From Gammaproteobacteria bacterium (GTDB lineage: Bacteria; Pseudomonadota; Gammaproteobacteria; Pseudomonadales; Azotimanducaceae), in assembly GCA_021773565.1 (NCBI GenBank), contig JAJFJZ010000016.1, positions 1 through 64,000 on the forward strand: 64,000 nucleotides of DNA, in the 5' to 3' direction. Positions within the stretch are counted from its first letter, which is position 1; every line of letters starts with the position of its first letter. Position numbers and translations under genes: made by a program. The notes below the pieces were generated by a model. It worked only from the letters and a program-made list of their open reading frames with translations, made no database searches and was not told the DNA's origin. Below, piece after piece: positions 1-7,458 of this stretch.

Positions 1-98
1 GCTGGATTCTTTTCGGGATTTTCATGGCGCCTTTTTACAGCACTTGGATGAGGGAAGCCAGTAATCAAGGAACTCAGACACCTTTGATTAGCTTTGCG

Positions 99-197
99 AA
101 TAATGGGGTCAGAGTAAAGTGCCAGGGTAAAATTTGATATGCTGAGTGCTGGATGGCAAAACCGTTTACCCTGGCACTTTACTCTGACCCCATTATT
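99..197. repeat. Perfect 33-bp inverted repeat (REP/MITE-like hairpin)
   Basis: Bases 99-131 are the exact reverse complement of 165-197, separated by a 33-base loop. The arm begins AATAATGGGGTCAGAGTAAA. A second partial copy of the arm end (GACCCCATTATT) follows at 198-209 and runs into the stop codon of the crotonase gene. There is no transposase gene beside it. Hairpins of this kind are typical of REP/RAYT-type or MITE-type repeats; that assignment is inferred from structure. Before the repeat, frame 1 is open from base 1 to a TGA at 49-51 and could be the tail of a plus-strand gene. Confidence 0.8.
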
Positions 198-207
198 GAC
201 CCCATTA

Positions 208-1002
208 TTATTTACCTTTGAATTCAGGTGTGCGTTTTTCCATGAAAGCCTTGCGACCTTCTGCGTAGTCGTCACTTTCAAAACAATCATTGACGAGTCG
301 CTTGAGCAGCTCCAGGTCTCTATCCTGCGCATTTCGCTCAAACTGATTGAGGCTCTCTTTGAACAGTTTCACGGTTAACGGCGCCCGTGCTGCCAGAGTC
401 TCAGCATACTCCACAACACGAGTTTCCAATTCTTCGCGTTCGACCAGAAAGTTAATCAGGCCCAGGCGCAGCGCTTCTTCTGCGCCTAGCAGTCGTGCCG
501 AGAAGAGTATGTCCCGAGCCTGGCTGGGGCCTACTAGCCGAGCCAGAGCAAAGGTACCGGGAAAATCATAACCGACACCCAGCTTGGTAGCCGGGATGCT
601 GAATTGTGAATCCGGGGTTGCGAACCTAACATCTGCGTTAAGGGCTACCGCCAATCCACCACCAATACAATAGCCCTGGATCATCCCGATGAGTGGTTTG
701 TCCAGCTTTCTCAACCAGTAATTAGCGTGAGCAGAGGATTGCGCATAACTTTTGCTTTGTTCGACGTTGGACCGATTCTTGCCAAATTCCGAAATGTCAG
801 CGCCAGAGACAAAGGCCTTGTCACCCGCACCTTTCATGACAACGACCCGCACCGAATCGTCCTGCTGGAAATGCTCCAGAATGGTACCAAGCCCCTCCCA
901 CATTTCCAGCGCAATGGCATTGTGGCGTGCCGGGTTGTTGAACGTCACCCAACCGATTCCATCAGCCGCCTCGGCCAGTATTTTGTCTGTCTTCAACTCC
1001 AC
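208..1002 (-). CDS. Enoyl-CoA hydratase/isomerase (crotonase) family protein
   Basis: This 264-residue protein has the normal crotonase length. It carries the two oxyanion-hole segments of the family: AFVSGADISEF near residues 65-75 and the glycine-rich stretch IQGYCIGGGLAVALNADVRF near 109-128. The glutamate pair used by classical enoyl-CoA hydratases is not obvious; the second position reads QARDILFSAR, with Asp. It may therefore be an isomerase, dehalogenase or other crotonase variant. It starts with GTG at 1002, which shares a base with the stop codon of the CoA-transferase gene, so the two are translationally coupled. The likely role is cytoplasmic acyl-CoA metabolism on a CoA ester made by its partner. 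Confidence 0.88.
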   Translation of the reverse strand: MELKTDKILAEAADGIGWVTFNNPARHNAIALEMWEGLGTILEHFQQDDSVRVVVMKGAGDKAFVSGADISEFGKNRSNVEQSKSYAQSSAHANYWLRKLDKPLIGMIQGYCIGGGLAVALNADVRFATPDSQFSIPATKLGVGYDFPGTFALARLVGPSQARDILFSARLLGAEEALRLGLINFLVEREELETRVVEYAETLAARAPLTVKLFKESLNQFERNAQDRDLELLKRLVNDCFESDDYAEGRKAFMEKRTPEFKGK

Positions 1003-2180
1003 TAAATGACTCCTGATTTTCGGTAGATGGCTATTTGTTTTTCACTGACCCCAAACTCGAGAAGAATTTCGTCGGTGTGTTCACCCACATTCGGCGCTGC
1101 GTGGTGAAACTCCGCTTCCTGAGTCACGTTTGAGAGATTGATGGGGCTGCGCACGAGAGAGATTTCACCCAGCGAAGCGTGGCGGGCCACCTTTGTCATT
1201 TCCAGATGCCGTACCTGAGCATCCTCAAACGCTTCGCCAACGTTCTGAATCGGTCCACATGGACACCCCACAGCATTAAGTTTCTCAACCAGAGTGCTCG
1301 TTGTAAATTGCCGGGTAATCTCGTTGACAGCCGCGTTCATCGCAACTCGATTCTTGCGCCTTTTTTGCGGTGTCGCAAAATCGTCTTCGTCGAGCAGATG
1401 TAACGCATCCAACGTTTCGCAGAAGTTTTTGAACATCTTCGGAGAACTTGCCGCCAGATTAACAAGACCGTCAGCAGACTCAAACATCCCCATCGGAACC
1501 TGGGTTGGGTGATAGTTACCAACCTGTTCTGGCACCTCGCCATCCATGGTGTAGCGCGCTGCCTGAAAATCGAGCTTTGATATCATGGCTTCAAGCAGCG
1601 AAGTGTGCACCCATTGGCCTTCGCCGGTTTTTTCCCGATGTAATAGAGCCAGCAAAATACCCTGGCCAAGAAACATACCCGCCGCCGTGTCGCAGATTGC
1701 CACACCCGCTCTAACGGGACCCTGGCCCGGCAGCCCAGTGATCGACATCATCCCGGACATACCCTGAACTATCTGATCCACACCCGGACGCGTACTGTAG
1801 GGCCCATCCTGACCAAAACCGGAAATGCTGCCATAAATGATGCGTGGATTTACAGCACGAACCGTTTCATAGTCGATACCCAGGCGTTGCTTCACATCCA
1901 CCCGAAAATTCTCCACCAGAATGTCCGCCTGTTTCACCAGTTTCATGAACAGCGCCTGTCCCTCCGGCTGTTTCAAATCGATGCCTAGCGAGCGTTTGTT
2001 GCGATGCAGGTTCTGTTCATCAGAACCCGTTCGCTGACCCGTAACAGTGGGCGCGTCGTTCACGTGCAATGGAGCCTCTATACGGATCACCCTGGCATTC
2101 CAGTCACTGAACAATCGAACCGCAGATGGTCCGGCACGTGCAATCGTTAAATCGAGTACTGTGTAAGACGAAAGGGGCAT
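1002..2180 (-). CDS. Family III CoA-transferase (CaiB/BaiF type)
   Basis: The protein of about 392 residues starts with the family III signature: VLDLTIARAGPSAVRLFSDW, then VIRIEAP and the NKRSLGIDLKQPEGQ segment. A conserved Asp within GPYSTRPGVDQIVQGMSG fits the aspartate that carries the CoA thioester intermediate. Such enzymes move CoA between carboxylic acids (carnitine, formyl/oxalyl, succinyl and others); the substrate cannot be told here. The ATG at 2180 is preferred over a TTG two codons upstream. The downstream crotonase gene touches its stop codon, which points to one catabolic step pair. A divergent TPR gene lies on the other side. Confidence 0.9.
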   Translation of the reverse strand: MPLSSYTVLDLTIARAGPSAVRLFSDWNARVIRIEAPLHVNDAPTVTGQRTGSDEQNLHRNKRSLGIDLKQPEGQALFMKLVKQADILVENFRVDVKQRLGIDYETVRAVNPRIIYGSISGFGQDGPYSTRPGVDQIVQGMSGMMSITGLPGQGPVRAGVAICDTAAGMFLGQGILLALLHREKTGEGQWVHTSLLEAMISKLDFQAARYTMDGEVPEQVGNYHPTQVPMGMFESADGLVNLAASSPKMFKNFCETLDALHLLDEDDFATPQKRRKNRVAMNAAVNEITRQFTTSTLVEKLNAVGCPCGPIQNVGEAFEDAQVRHLEMTKVARHASLGEISLVRSPINLSNVTQEAEFHHAAPNVGEHTDEILLEFGVSEKQIAIYRKSGVI

Positions 2181-2363
2181 TCCCAAAGCTTAACCTAATT
2201 TTTCTCAAAAGCTATGATCTGACAGGCAGAGGGGGAACACCCAAAGACCCTATCCAAACTGGCAAACACCCTGCAGAATTTCTCGCCCGGCGTGTTTTAC
2301 ATATAGAAGGAATTGCCGTGTAATATCCCCATTCCCTTCTTCATACATGGAACTGGTACCGGG

Positions 2364-3299
2364 ATGCGCGCTACATCATCCATAATATTTCTGACAAAGG
2401 CAGCGATATTCGCCATGAGCATACAATCTTCTTCTGCACTATCTGCCTTAACGATTGATCAGGCTTGGGATTACAGCGACCCGGTAACAAGTGAGTCCAA
2501 TTTCCGTGCGATGTTAAAGGAACAAAAGCCGGACGCCTGGCGAGCGGAAGTAATGACGCAGCTGGCCCGGTCGCTTGGCCTGCAGCGAAAATTCAACGAG
2601 GCGCAGAAAGTGCTGGATGAAGCCCAGTCCATGATTAACAGCGACATGCAGGTTGCCCTCGTCAGGTGGCACCTGGAGCAAGGCAGGGTTATTAACAGCC
2701 GCGGTGACGCTGCAGGCTCTATCGCAAATTTCGAACAATCATTACAGCTTGCCCAACAGGCTGGCGCGGAATATCTGGCCATCGATGCCGCACACATGCT
2801 TGGTATTGTCGAAACCTCCGAAAAAGCCATCGGGTGGAACGAAAAAGCGCTGCAGATGGCAGAGAGTGCCAAAGATCCAAAATCACGGGGATGGCTTGGT
2901 CCGCTATATAACAATCTCGCATGGACCTACAGTGATCGAGGTGAATATGAGAGAGCGCTGGAGTTGTTCACTAAAGATGTCGCCTACAGGGAAAGCATTG
3001 GGCGAACCTTTGAAGCGAGTATCGCACTCTGGTCCAGAGCAAAAACCCTGCGCTTTCTGGGACGGGTAGAAGAAGCCCTCCAAATCCAGCGTGGTCTACT
3101 CTCCCATCCCGATCGACATGGCAAACCAGCGGAGGGTTATACAAACGAGGAAATAGGCGAATGCCTGATACTTCTGAATCGCGAGGCCGAGTCCAAACCG
3201 CATTTTGCGATAGCCCACGAAATTCTTTCTGGAGATCCCTGGATGGTTGCGAACGAAGCGGAGCGGTTACAAAGACTAAAGAAACTTGGGGGCAGCTAG
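2364..3299 (+). CDS. TPR-repeat protein, probably exported
   Basis: From the ATG at 2364 the product is 311 residues. It opens with a weak signal-like stretch (MRATSSIIFLTKAAIFA), followed by several tetratricopeptide-like helical pairs: ARSLGLQRKFNEAQKVLDEA, a repeat containing NFEQSLQLAQQAG, one around NLAWTYSDRGEYERALELF and one around RVEEALQIQRGLL. No enzymatic motif is visible, so it is probably a scaffold or adaptor. The open frame extends 17 codons further upstream to a TTG, but the ATG gives the better leader. It ends 30 bases before a copy of the tRNA-Cys 3' end. Confidence 0.72.
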   Translation: MRATSSIIFLTKAAIFAMSIQSSSALSALTIDQAWDYSDPVTSESNFRAMLKEQKPDAWRAEVMTQLARSLGLQRKFNEAQKVLDEAQSMINSDMQVALVRWHLEQGRVINSRGDAAGSIANFEQSLQLAQQAGAEYLAIDAAHMLGIVETSEKAIGWNEKALQMAESAKDPKSRGWLGPLYNNLAWTYSDRGEYERALELFTKDVAYRESIGRTFEASIALWSRAKTLRFLGRVEEALQIQRGLLSHPDRHGKPAEGYTNEEIGECLILLNREAESKPHFAIAHEILSGDPWMVANEAERLQRLKKLGGS

Positions 3300-3329
3300 C
3301 CAGCCTATGAAAAAATGCACCAGTCAACC

Positions 3330-3369
3330 TGGAGGCTGAGACCGGATTTAACTGGCCGCCACACGGCGG
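3330..3369 (-). other. tRNA-Cys 3'-end copy plus hairpin; probable relict attachment site
   Basis: Bases 3330-3348 repeat exactly the last 19 bases of the tRNA-Cys gene at 16273-16291. They are followed not by the rest of the T-arm but by a hairpin (CCGCC, loop ACAC, GGCGG at 3356-3369). The copy at 6693 has the same arrangement with a related hairpin. This fits the left end of an old tRNA-Cys-targeted island. No T-run follows the hairpin, so a terminator role is less likely. Confidence 0.6.
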
Positions 3370-3457
3370 GGTACCGTAAACCGGCTGGTAGCATAGAGAC
3401 TCACAGCGGACATCTCAGGCAAGTCGTCAGGCAATGATCAGAGTTTATGTCGGCAAT

Positions 3458-4510
3458 TCAGAACTCGCGAGTCTCACCCACCTTCAGGATCCAGGTTCCA
3501 GATTCACCAAGAGCTGAAGACTTTGCAGCATCAGCAAAACGCCGTGGAGGTTCCGCCAGGGGTTCGTCTGACAAGTCGAAAGTACCAAAATGTATAGCCA
3601 GAGCGCGATCGGCCTTCAGGTCAATTGCAGCAGCCACAGCTTCTTCAGGGTTCATGTGAGATTCTCGCATCATTGCTTGAGGCTCATAGGCACCAATAGG
3701 AACAGCGACCAGGTCAAATGGTCCCAATTGATTACCTATGCGCTGAAAGCCAGGGAAATATCCGGTATCACCTGCAAAATAGAACCGCTTTTCAGCACCG
3801 GTGATCGCCCAGGAAGACCATAACGCCCTATTATCATCGGTCAGGCTACGCTTACTCCAGTGTTGCGAAGGCAGACAGTGAATAGTGAGGCTCTGAAAAT
3901 TCGCTGTTTGCCCCCAATCCAGTTCTTCAACATTGGTGATACCTTGTTGGCGTAAGAGATCACCATTACCCAAAGGCACGAAAAACCGTGTATCGACATT
4001 GCGCAGCAACAGTGCCTTTAATGTAGGCAGATCGAGGTGATCATAATGATTGTGCGACAGGACGACAAAGTCTATGACCGGCAGATCATCCATGGACAAT
4101 CCTGGCGCCACGAAACGGCCCGGACCAATCAATGGCAAGGGACTGGGTCGATTAGACCAGGTTGGGTCAGTTAAAAACGTGACATGCCCCATCTGCACCA
4201 GCAGTGTGGCGTGTCCGATCCAGGTTACCGTGGGCACACTGTGCAGCGCGTTTTTTCGAAGAAACACACCGTCGTTAGTCACGCGCTCGGGTGCATCTTC
4301 TCCACTACGAAAGTAAGTGCCAAGACGTCGAAGAATAAAAGGAAAACGAACCCCCAGGGTCCCATGACTGATCTCTCCGCCAACATTGGTAAAGCGTCCA
4401 TCCTCATCCCTTGGGGCCTGGTCAAATAGTGGGTCCGTCTCGCCAAGACCAGCTGAGGTCCAGCCGATGGTTACCGCGCAGAGTAATGCGAATACAATCG
4501 GACGGCGCAT
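3458..4510 (-). CDS. MBL-fold metal-dependent hydrolase, NAPE-PLD/UlaG-like, exported
   Basis: This 350-residue protein has an N-terminal signal peptide (MRRPIVFALLCAVTIGWTSA) and a metallo-beta-lactamase fold. The metal-binding motif is LSHNHYDHLD. It also has TWIGHATLLVQ and LTDPTWSNRPSP before it, the SQHWSKR segment, FAGDTGY and a late His in ALAIHFGTFDLSDEP. This order matches the branch containing N-acylphosphatidylethanolamine phospholipase D and bacterial UlaG/RomA-like proteins. A phosphodiesterase acting on a lipid or similar ester in the periplasm is the likely activity; the substrate is unknown. Neighbours are convergent or separate transcription units. Confidence 0.88.
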   Translation of the reverse strand: MRRPIVFALLCAVTIGWTSAGLGETDPLFDQAPRDEDGRFTNVGGEISHGTLGVRFPFILRRLGTYFRSGEDAPERVTNDGVFLRKNALHSVPTVTWIGHATLLVQMGHVTFLTDPTWSNRPSPLPLIGPGRFVAPGLSMDDLPVIDFVVLSHNHYDHLDLPTLKALLLRNVDTRFFVPLGNGDLLRQQGITNVEELDWGQTANFQSLTIHCLPSQHWSKRSLTDDNRALWSSWAITGAEKRFYFAGDTGYFPGFQRIGNQLGPFDLVAVPIGAYEPQAMMRESHMNPEEAVAAAIDLKADRALAIHFGTFDLSDEPLAEPPRRFADAAKSSALGESGTWILKVGETREF

Positions 4511-4622
4511 CAGGAAGGTCGTCCCAAAATTTTTGCAGCTACCACTAGCGTTAGCTCATGTCGAGTTTTCAATAATCGCCTCTCCTCATCATTCCAAAAG
4601 AACAGATTCATGCAGTGCCTTT

Positions 4623-5117
4623 TTAAAGCAGGTTCGGGTTAAGTTGCCAAATAGTAAAGTTCAAATACACCGCAAAGCCCACCCACAACAGATAAGGCAA
4701 GAGTAGCAACACTGCCAGTCGAACTTGCAGCCGCCAAAACGCGGTAATTGTTGCCAGAAGTAAAACCAGCAGTATCACAATATCCAGAAAGGCAAGAACG
4801 CCCGATTGCCAGGCGAAGAAAAACCAGGACCAGAGCACATTGGCCAGAAGCTGGGTAAAGAACAAACAAAATGCCAACCTGGCCCGCTGGAACCCATATT
4901 CACGCCAGACTGCCCAGCCGGATACCGCCATCATGGCATAAAGTACTGTCCAAACCGGGCCAAAAATAGCTGCTGGAGGCGCCCAGGAGGGTCGTAAGAA
5001 AGATGGGTAAATATCTGGAGCATTTATAGATCCGATGCCAGCCAAGCCAGCTAGAAAAAATATCCCGATGAGCCAGAAAAATAACCCTGCCAATGAGTGC
5101 TTCTTGTCTAAATCCAT
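4623..5117 (-). CDS. tspO: TspO/MBR family tryptophan-rich sensory protein
   Basis: The product of about 164 residues has five predicted membrane segments. It carries the TspO signature: PSFLRPSWAPPAAIFGPVWT, then LYAMMAVSGWAVWRE, and later LWSWFFFAWQSG and LPYLLWVGFAVYLNFTIWQL. TspO proteins bind tetrapyrroles and related ligands in the outer or inner membrane and affect porphyrin handling and stress responses. The ATG at 5117 is chosen because it leaves the usual short tail before the first helix; an in-frame GTG at 5153 would add 12 polar residues. Neither has a strong ribosome-binding site. Confidence 0.9.
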   Translation of the reverse strand: MDLDKKHSLAGLFFWLIGIFFLAGLAGIGSINAPDIYPSFLRPSWAPPAAIFGPVWTVLYAMMAVSGWAVWREYGFQRARLAFCLFFTQLLANVLWSWFFFAWQSGVLAFLDIVILLVLLLATITAFWRLQVRLAVLLLLPYLLWVGFAVYLNFTIWQLNPNLL

Positions 5118-5350
5118 ATCACGACGCGCTGTCTTACATCCTTTGTTAATCACATCTTTACTATACGATTGAATAATGGATTTTGATCACATTTATCTTC
5201 AATACATGTCGACCACAAGACCGGAGAGTGATCCAAAATTGATAATCCGCGTAGAAGTGATACAAGGGGCAAGCTTTTGCTGCAGGTTGAAACGGAAGTA
5301 ATATCACTACAAGCTACAATTACGACCAACTCACAATGGGTAGGAAAACA

Positions 5351-5797
5351 ATGAAAATCAACAAGAAAAGCCCATGGACAAAAGTCGAGATTGAACATTT
5401 TCTAGAAGAATCAACAATTCCAATGCGCATCGCAACGGTCACTAATGACTTCCCCACCCTCCTTTCAATCTGGTACGTGTACGATGCAGAGCAAGAGATG
5501 CTGTTGGGTGCTTGTCATGAAACAAGTCGACTGGCCAGGGATTTAATAAAGAACAACAAGTGTTCATTCGAGATTGCACCCAACGAACCTCCCTATAAAG
5601 GGGTAAGAGGACACGCAACTGTCGAATTCTCACGGGAAGGTACAGGGGATATCCTGTCTAAACTTATAGAGCGGTATCTTGGCAACGTCGAGAGCGAGTT
5701 GGCCAGGTGGTTACTTGGCAGGGTTGAACAGGAGTATATCCTGAAGATAAACCCTACCTGGATAACCGCATGGGATTACAGTGACAGAATGAATTGA
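5351..5797 (+). CDS. Pyridoxamine 5'-phosphate oxidase-like (split-barrel flavin) protein
   Basis: The 148-residue protein has the split-barrel pattern of the PNPOx-like superfamily: IPMRIATVTNDFPTLLSIWY, then LARDLIKNNKCSFEIA, then PYKGVRGHATVEF, ending in a Trp-rich strand (INPTWITAWDY). Members bind FMN, F420 or haem and act as small oxidoreductases. The ligand cannot be fixed from sequence. TAGGA sits about five bases before the ATG at 5351, which decides this start over another ATG 15 bases upstream. It lies divergent from tspO, separated by about 230 bases. Confidence 0.82.
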   Translation: MKINKKSPWTKVEIEHFLEESTIPMRIATVTNDFPTLLSIWYVYDAEQEMLLGACHETSRLARDLIKNNKCSFEIAPNEPPYKGVRGHATVEFSREGTGDILSKLIERYLGNVESELARWLLGRVEQEYILKINPTWITAWDYSDRMN

Positions 5798-5919
5798 TAG
5801 ACAATTGTTCGTTGTGGCTCATTCTTGGGGGTTGCTGTGACAACAGTGTGACAACTTTGAAAACGAGTGGTCTCACTATATAGTTTGAAGACTGTCTATT
5901 ACTATCTCACAAATAATCG

Positions 5920-6675
5920 ATGTCGCTGTTCAAATATCTTGAAGTCCGCCCTGGAGAAAATATCATCAACGACGTAACGGAAAAAAGATCAATAACCACT
6001 GCAGAACCATTCTTTTTTTATATGGGCGTTCTACTAACGACCATCGTGGTGCTCGGCTTTATTCCACCGGTGCTGTCGAAACCAAACGGCGTCTTTTCGC
6101 TGCCACTGCTTTACCACGTGCATGGGATGATATTCGTGTCCTGGTTTGGTTTCTTTACCCTGCAAGCTAGTCTGGTTCGAGGCGGGCGATTACAGCAACA
6201 CCGCCAACGTGGTCGATGGAGCATAGTGCTCGCCATAGCCATGCTCGTTTCAGGATACTTCATGATGAGAGCAGCCTTCGCTCTCCCGGAGTTTGCTATC
6301 GGGAAGAACAGTCACGTCGCATCCATGATGTTTCCTACCACCGATTTGATTAACTTTAGCATTGCGTTTGTATTGGCACTGATTAATCGTACTAACGGGG
6401 TTGCCCACAAACGCTTGATGCTGCTCGCTGGAATACTAATTCTGGACCCCGCTGTTGCTCGCCTAATTGAAACTATTGGAGCGCCTTTCCCGTTTATTCC
6501 GATTTTGGAGCTGGGGCTGTTCGGCTTGTTGATTGGCTACGATATATCCAGATTGAAAAGACCGCACTGGACCAGCCTGTTAGGCCTGGGATTATTCTTT
6601 GCTGCAATGGTAGCTAAATTCAGCATCGCAGAAATGCCTATCTGGGAGGACATCGCCACTTTACTCTTTGCCTGA
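5920..6675 (+). CDS. Multi-spanning membrane protein of unknown function
   Basis: The protein is 251 residues with six or seven hydrophobic segments. Conserved-looking histidines and basic residues sit between helices 2 and 3: YHVHGMIFVSWFGFFTLQA, then GRLQQHRQRGRW. The pattern resembles small bacterial membrane proteins of DUF2306 or related type that may bind haem, but I cannot name the family. The stop codon is 17 bases before a tRNA-Cys 3'-end copy at 6693. It follows the PNPOx-like gene at about 120 bases on the same strand and may be co-expressed. Confidence 0.65.
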   Translation: MSLFKYLEVRPGENIINDVTEKRSITTAEPFFFYMGVLLTTIVVLGFIPPVLSKPNGVFSLPLLYHVHGMIFVSWFGFFTLQASLVRGGRLQQHRQRGRWSIVLAIAMLVSGYFMMRAAFALPEFAIGKNSHVASMMFPTTDLINFSIAFVLALINRTNGVAHKRLMLLAGILILDPAVARLIETIGAPFPFIPILELGLFGLLIGYDISRLKRPHWTSLLGLGLFFAAMVAKFSIAEMPIWEDIATLLFA

Positions 6676-6692
6676 ATCGTTGGTCGTCTTAA

Positions 6693-6749
6693 TGGAGGCT
6701 GAGACCGGATTAATCTGGCAGTCACACTGCGGTGTACACGGAGTTGCAG
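6693..6749 (-). other. Attachment site copy (tRNA-Cys 3' half with hairpin replacing T-arm)
   Basis: Bases 6693-6711 match the tRNA-Cys 3' end exactly, and 6730-6749 match the tRNA's anticodon-arm side exactly (16297-16316). Between them, five tRNA bases are replaced by 18 bases forming a perfect hairpin (GCAGT, CAC, ACTGC at 6718-6730). With the integrase gene lying against the tRNA at the other end, this is best read as attL of the 9.6-kb element. Confidence 0.7.
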
Positions 6750-6855
6750 GGGGTTCAACCCTATAACGAGCCACAGTCGGTGACACTAACCCACTGTTTC
6801 CAAAATAAATTCCTGTTGGTCGTTACAGTACATTTCCGTCGAATGTGACTGGTTA

Positions 6856-6874
6856 CTGTGCCAAAACTGTGCCA
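6856..6874 (+). repeat. Left presumed integrase arm-type sites
   Basis: CTGTGCCA occurs at 6856-6863 and 6867-6874, exactly 11 bases apart. The same pair with the same spacing lies at 16207-16225, beside the integrase start at the other end of the island. Direct octamers one helical turn apart near both att sites are what integrase arm sites look like. The function is inferred. Confidence 0.55.
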
Positions 6875-7153
6875 AGCACCAAAGCACAATACCCTTGAAG
6901 ACGTGACAGCAAACCTCTGAGAGGCGAGGGGATGTTATTTGGTATGTGCCCTGCTCCATTCACGCTGTTAGGTCAGACCGAAATCTCTTTCTTGAGCCAG
7001 ATAAATGCTAATTACAACATGAGCACGTCTCGAAGATGTTGGTCTACATACACAAACGTTCAACTTCGAATATTTTCTGTTTGCTCTCGTTCATGACGAA
7101 AAGCTTAATCAACGACGAATCATTACAATCTGAGGGTAATGTTGTCTTGTCTA

Positions 7154-7363
7154 TCACAATGGGTATCTCCATCCAATCGCCGGAATAGGAACAAAATCCC
7201 AATGAACATCAATGGTGTACAATCCAGTGTTGGCATCACCAAATTGCGCGGAGTATAATTCTGCAAGCGCCTCCATCACTGGTTCGCTCGGCAAGTGTCC
7301 TTCCAAGATAAACGTGCTGCTTAAAACACACTTATCTGTCCACAAAACTTTTCGAACCCTCAC
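7154..7363 (-). CDS. Possible small protein in island (doubtful)
   Basis: An open frame of 69 codons from GTG ends in an aromatic, protein-like tail (TIDVHWDFVPIPAIGWRYPL). There is no family resemblance, and the only purine-rich site (AGAGG) abuts the GTG with no spacing. It lies divergent from the lipoprotein hydrolase gene. It could equally be the remnant of a longer gene or a chance frame. Confidence 0.25.
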   Translation of the reverse strand: MRVRKVLWTDKCVLSSTFILEGHLPSEPVMEALAELYSAQFGDANTGLYTIDVHWDFVPIPAIGWRYPL

Positions 7364-7458
7364 CTCTATTCATTCGACTTTTCTCAATTATCGCAGCATT
7401 GCAAAGTAGTTATGGTTTATATTACGGTTGCTCAAGTCCAATGTAACTAAGTGACCCG

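Larger units (their letters stand above)
3330..6711. mobile_element. Possible decayed island between tRNA-Cys attachment copies
   Basis: Two exact 19-base copies of the tRNA-Cys 3' end, at 3330-3348 and 6693-6711 in the same orientation, bracket four genes: an MBL hydrolase, TspO, a PNPOx-like protein and a membrane protein. No integrase remains in this segment. Stacking of islands at one tRNA is a known pattern, and bracketing by direct repeats is the only evidence. The alternative is that the repeats are unrelated to integration and the four genes are ordinary chromosome. Confidence 0.35.
6750..7458. other. Intergenic end region of the island
   Basis: No confident gene is seen here. It holds the left pair of presumed integrase arm sites (6856-6874) and a weak 69-codon minus frame (7154-7363). 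The sequence before 7459 is A+T-rich and may contain the promoter of the hydrolase gene (for example TATATT near 7417), but no clear -35 element is visible. Confidence 0.5.

Noticed and set aside
2471-2914. Minus-strand frame of 147 codons under the TPR gene
   Set aside because: It is rich in Ser, Cys and Arg without domains. It is the antisense of helical TPR coding sequence.
3330-3369. Integron attC site (GTTAAAT and palindromic stem)
   Set aside because: A GTTRRRY-like heptamer is present by chance, but there is no second core site or extended imperfect palindrome. The shared core with tRNA-Cys explains the sequence better.
5336-5350. First ATG of the split-barrel gene at 5336 as start
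   Set aside because: The ATG at 5351 has TAGGA at the right distance; the one at 5336 has none, and the five extra residues are not part of the fold.
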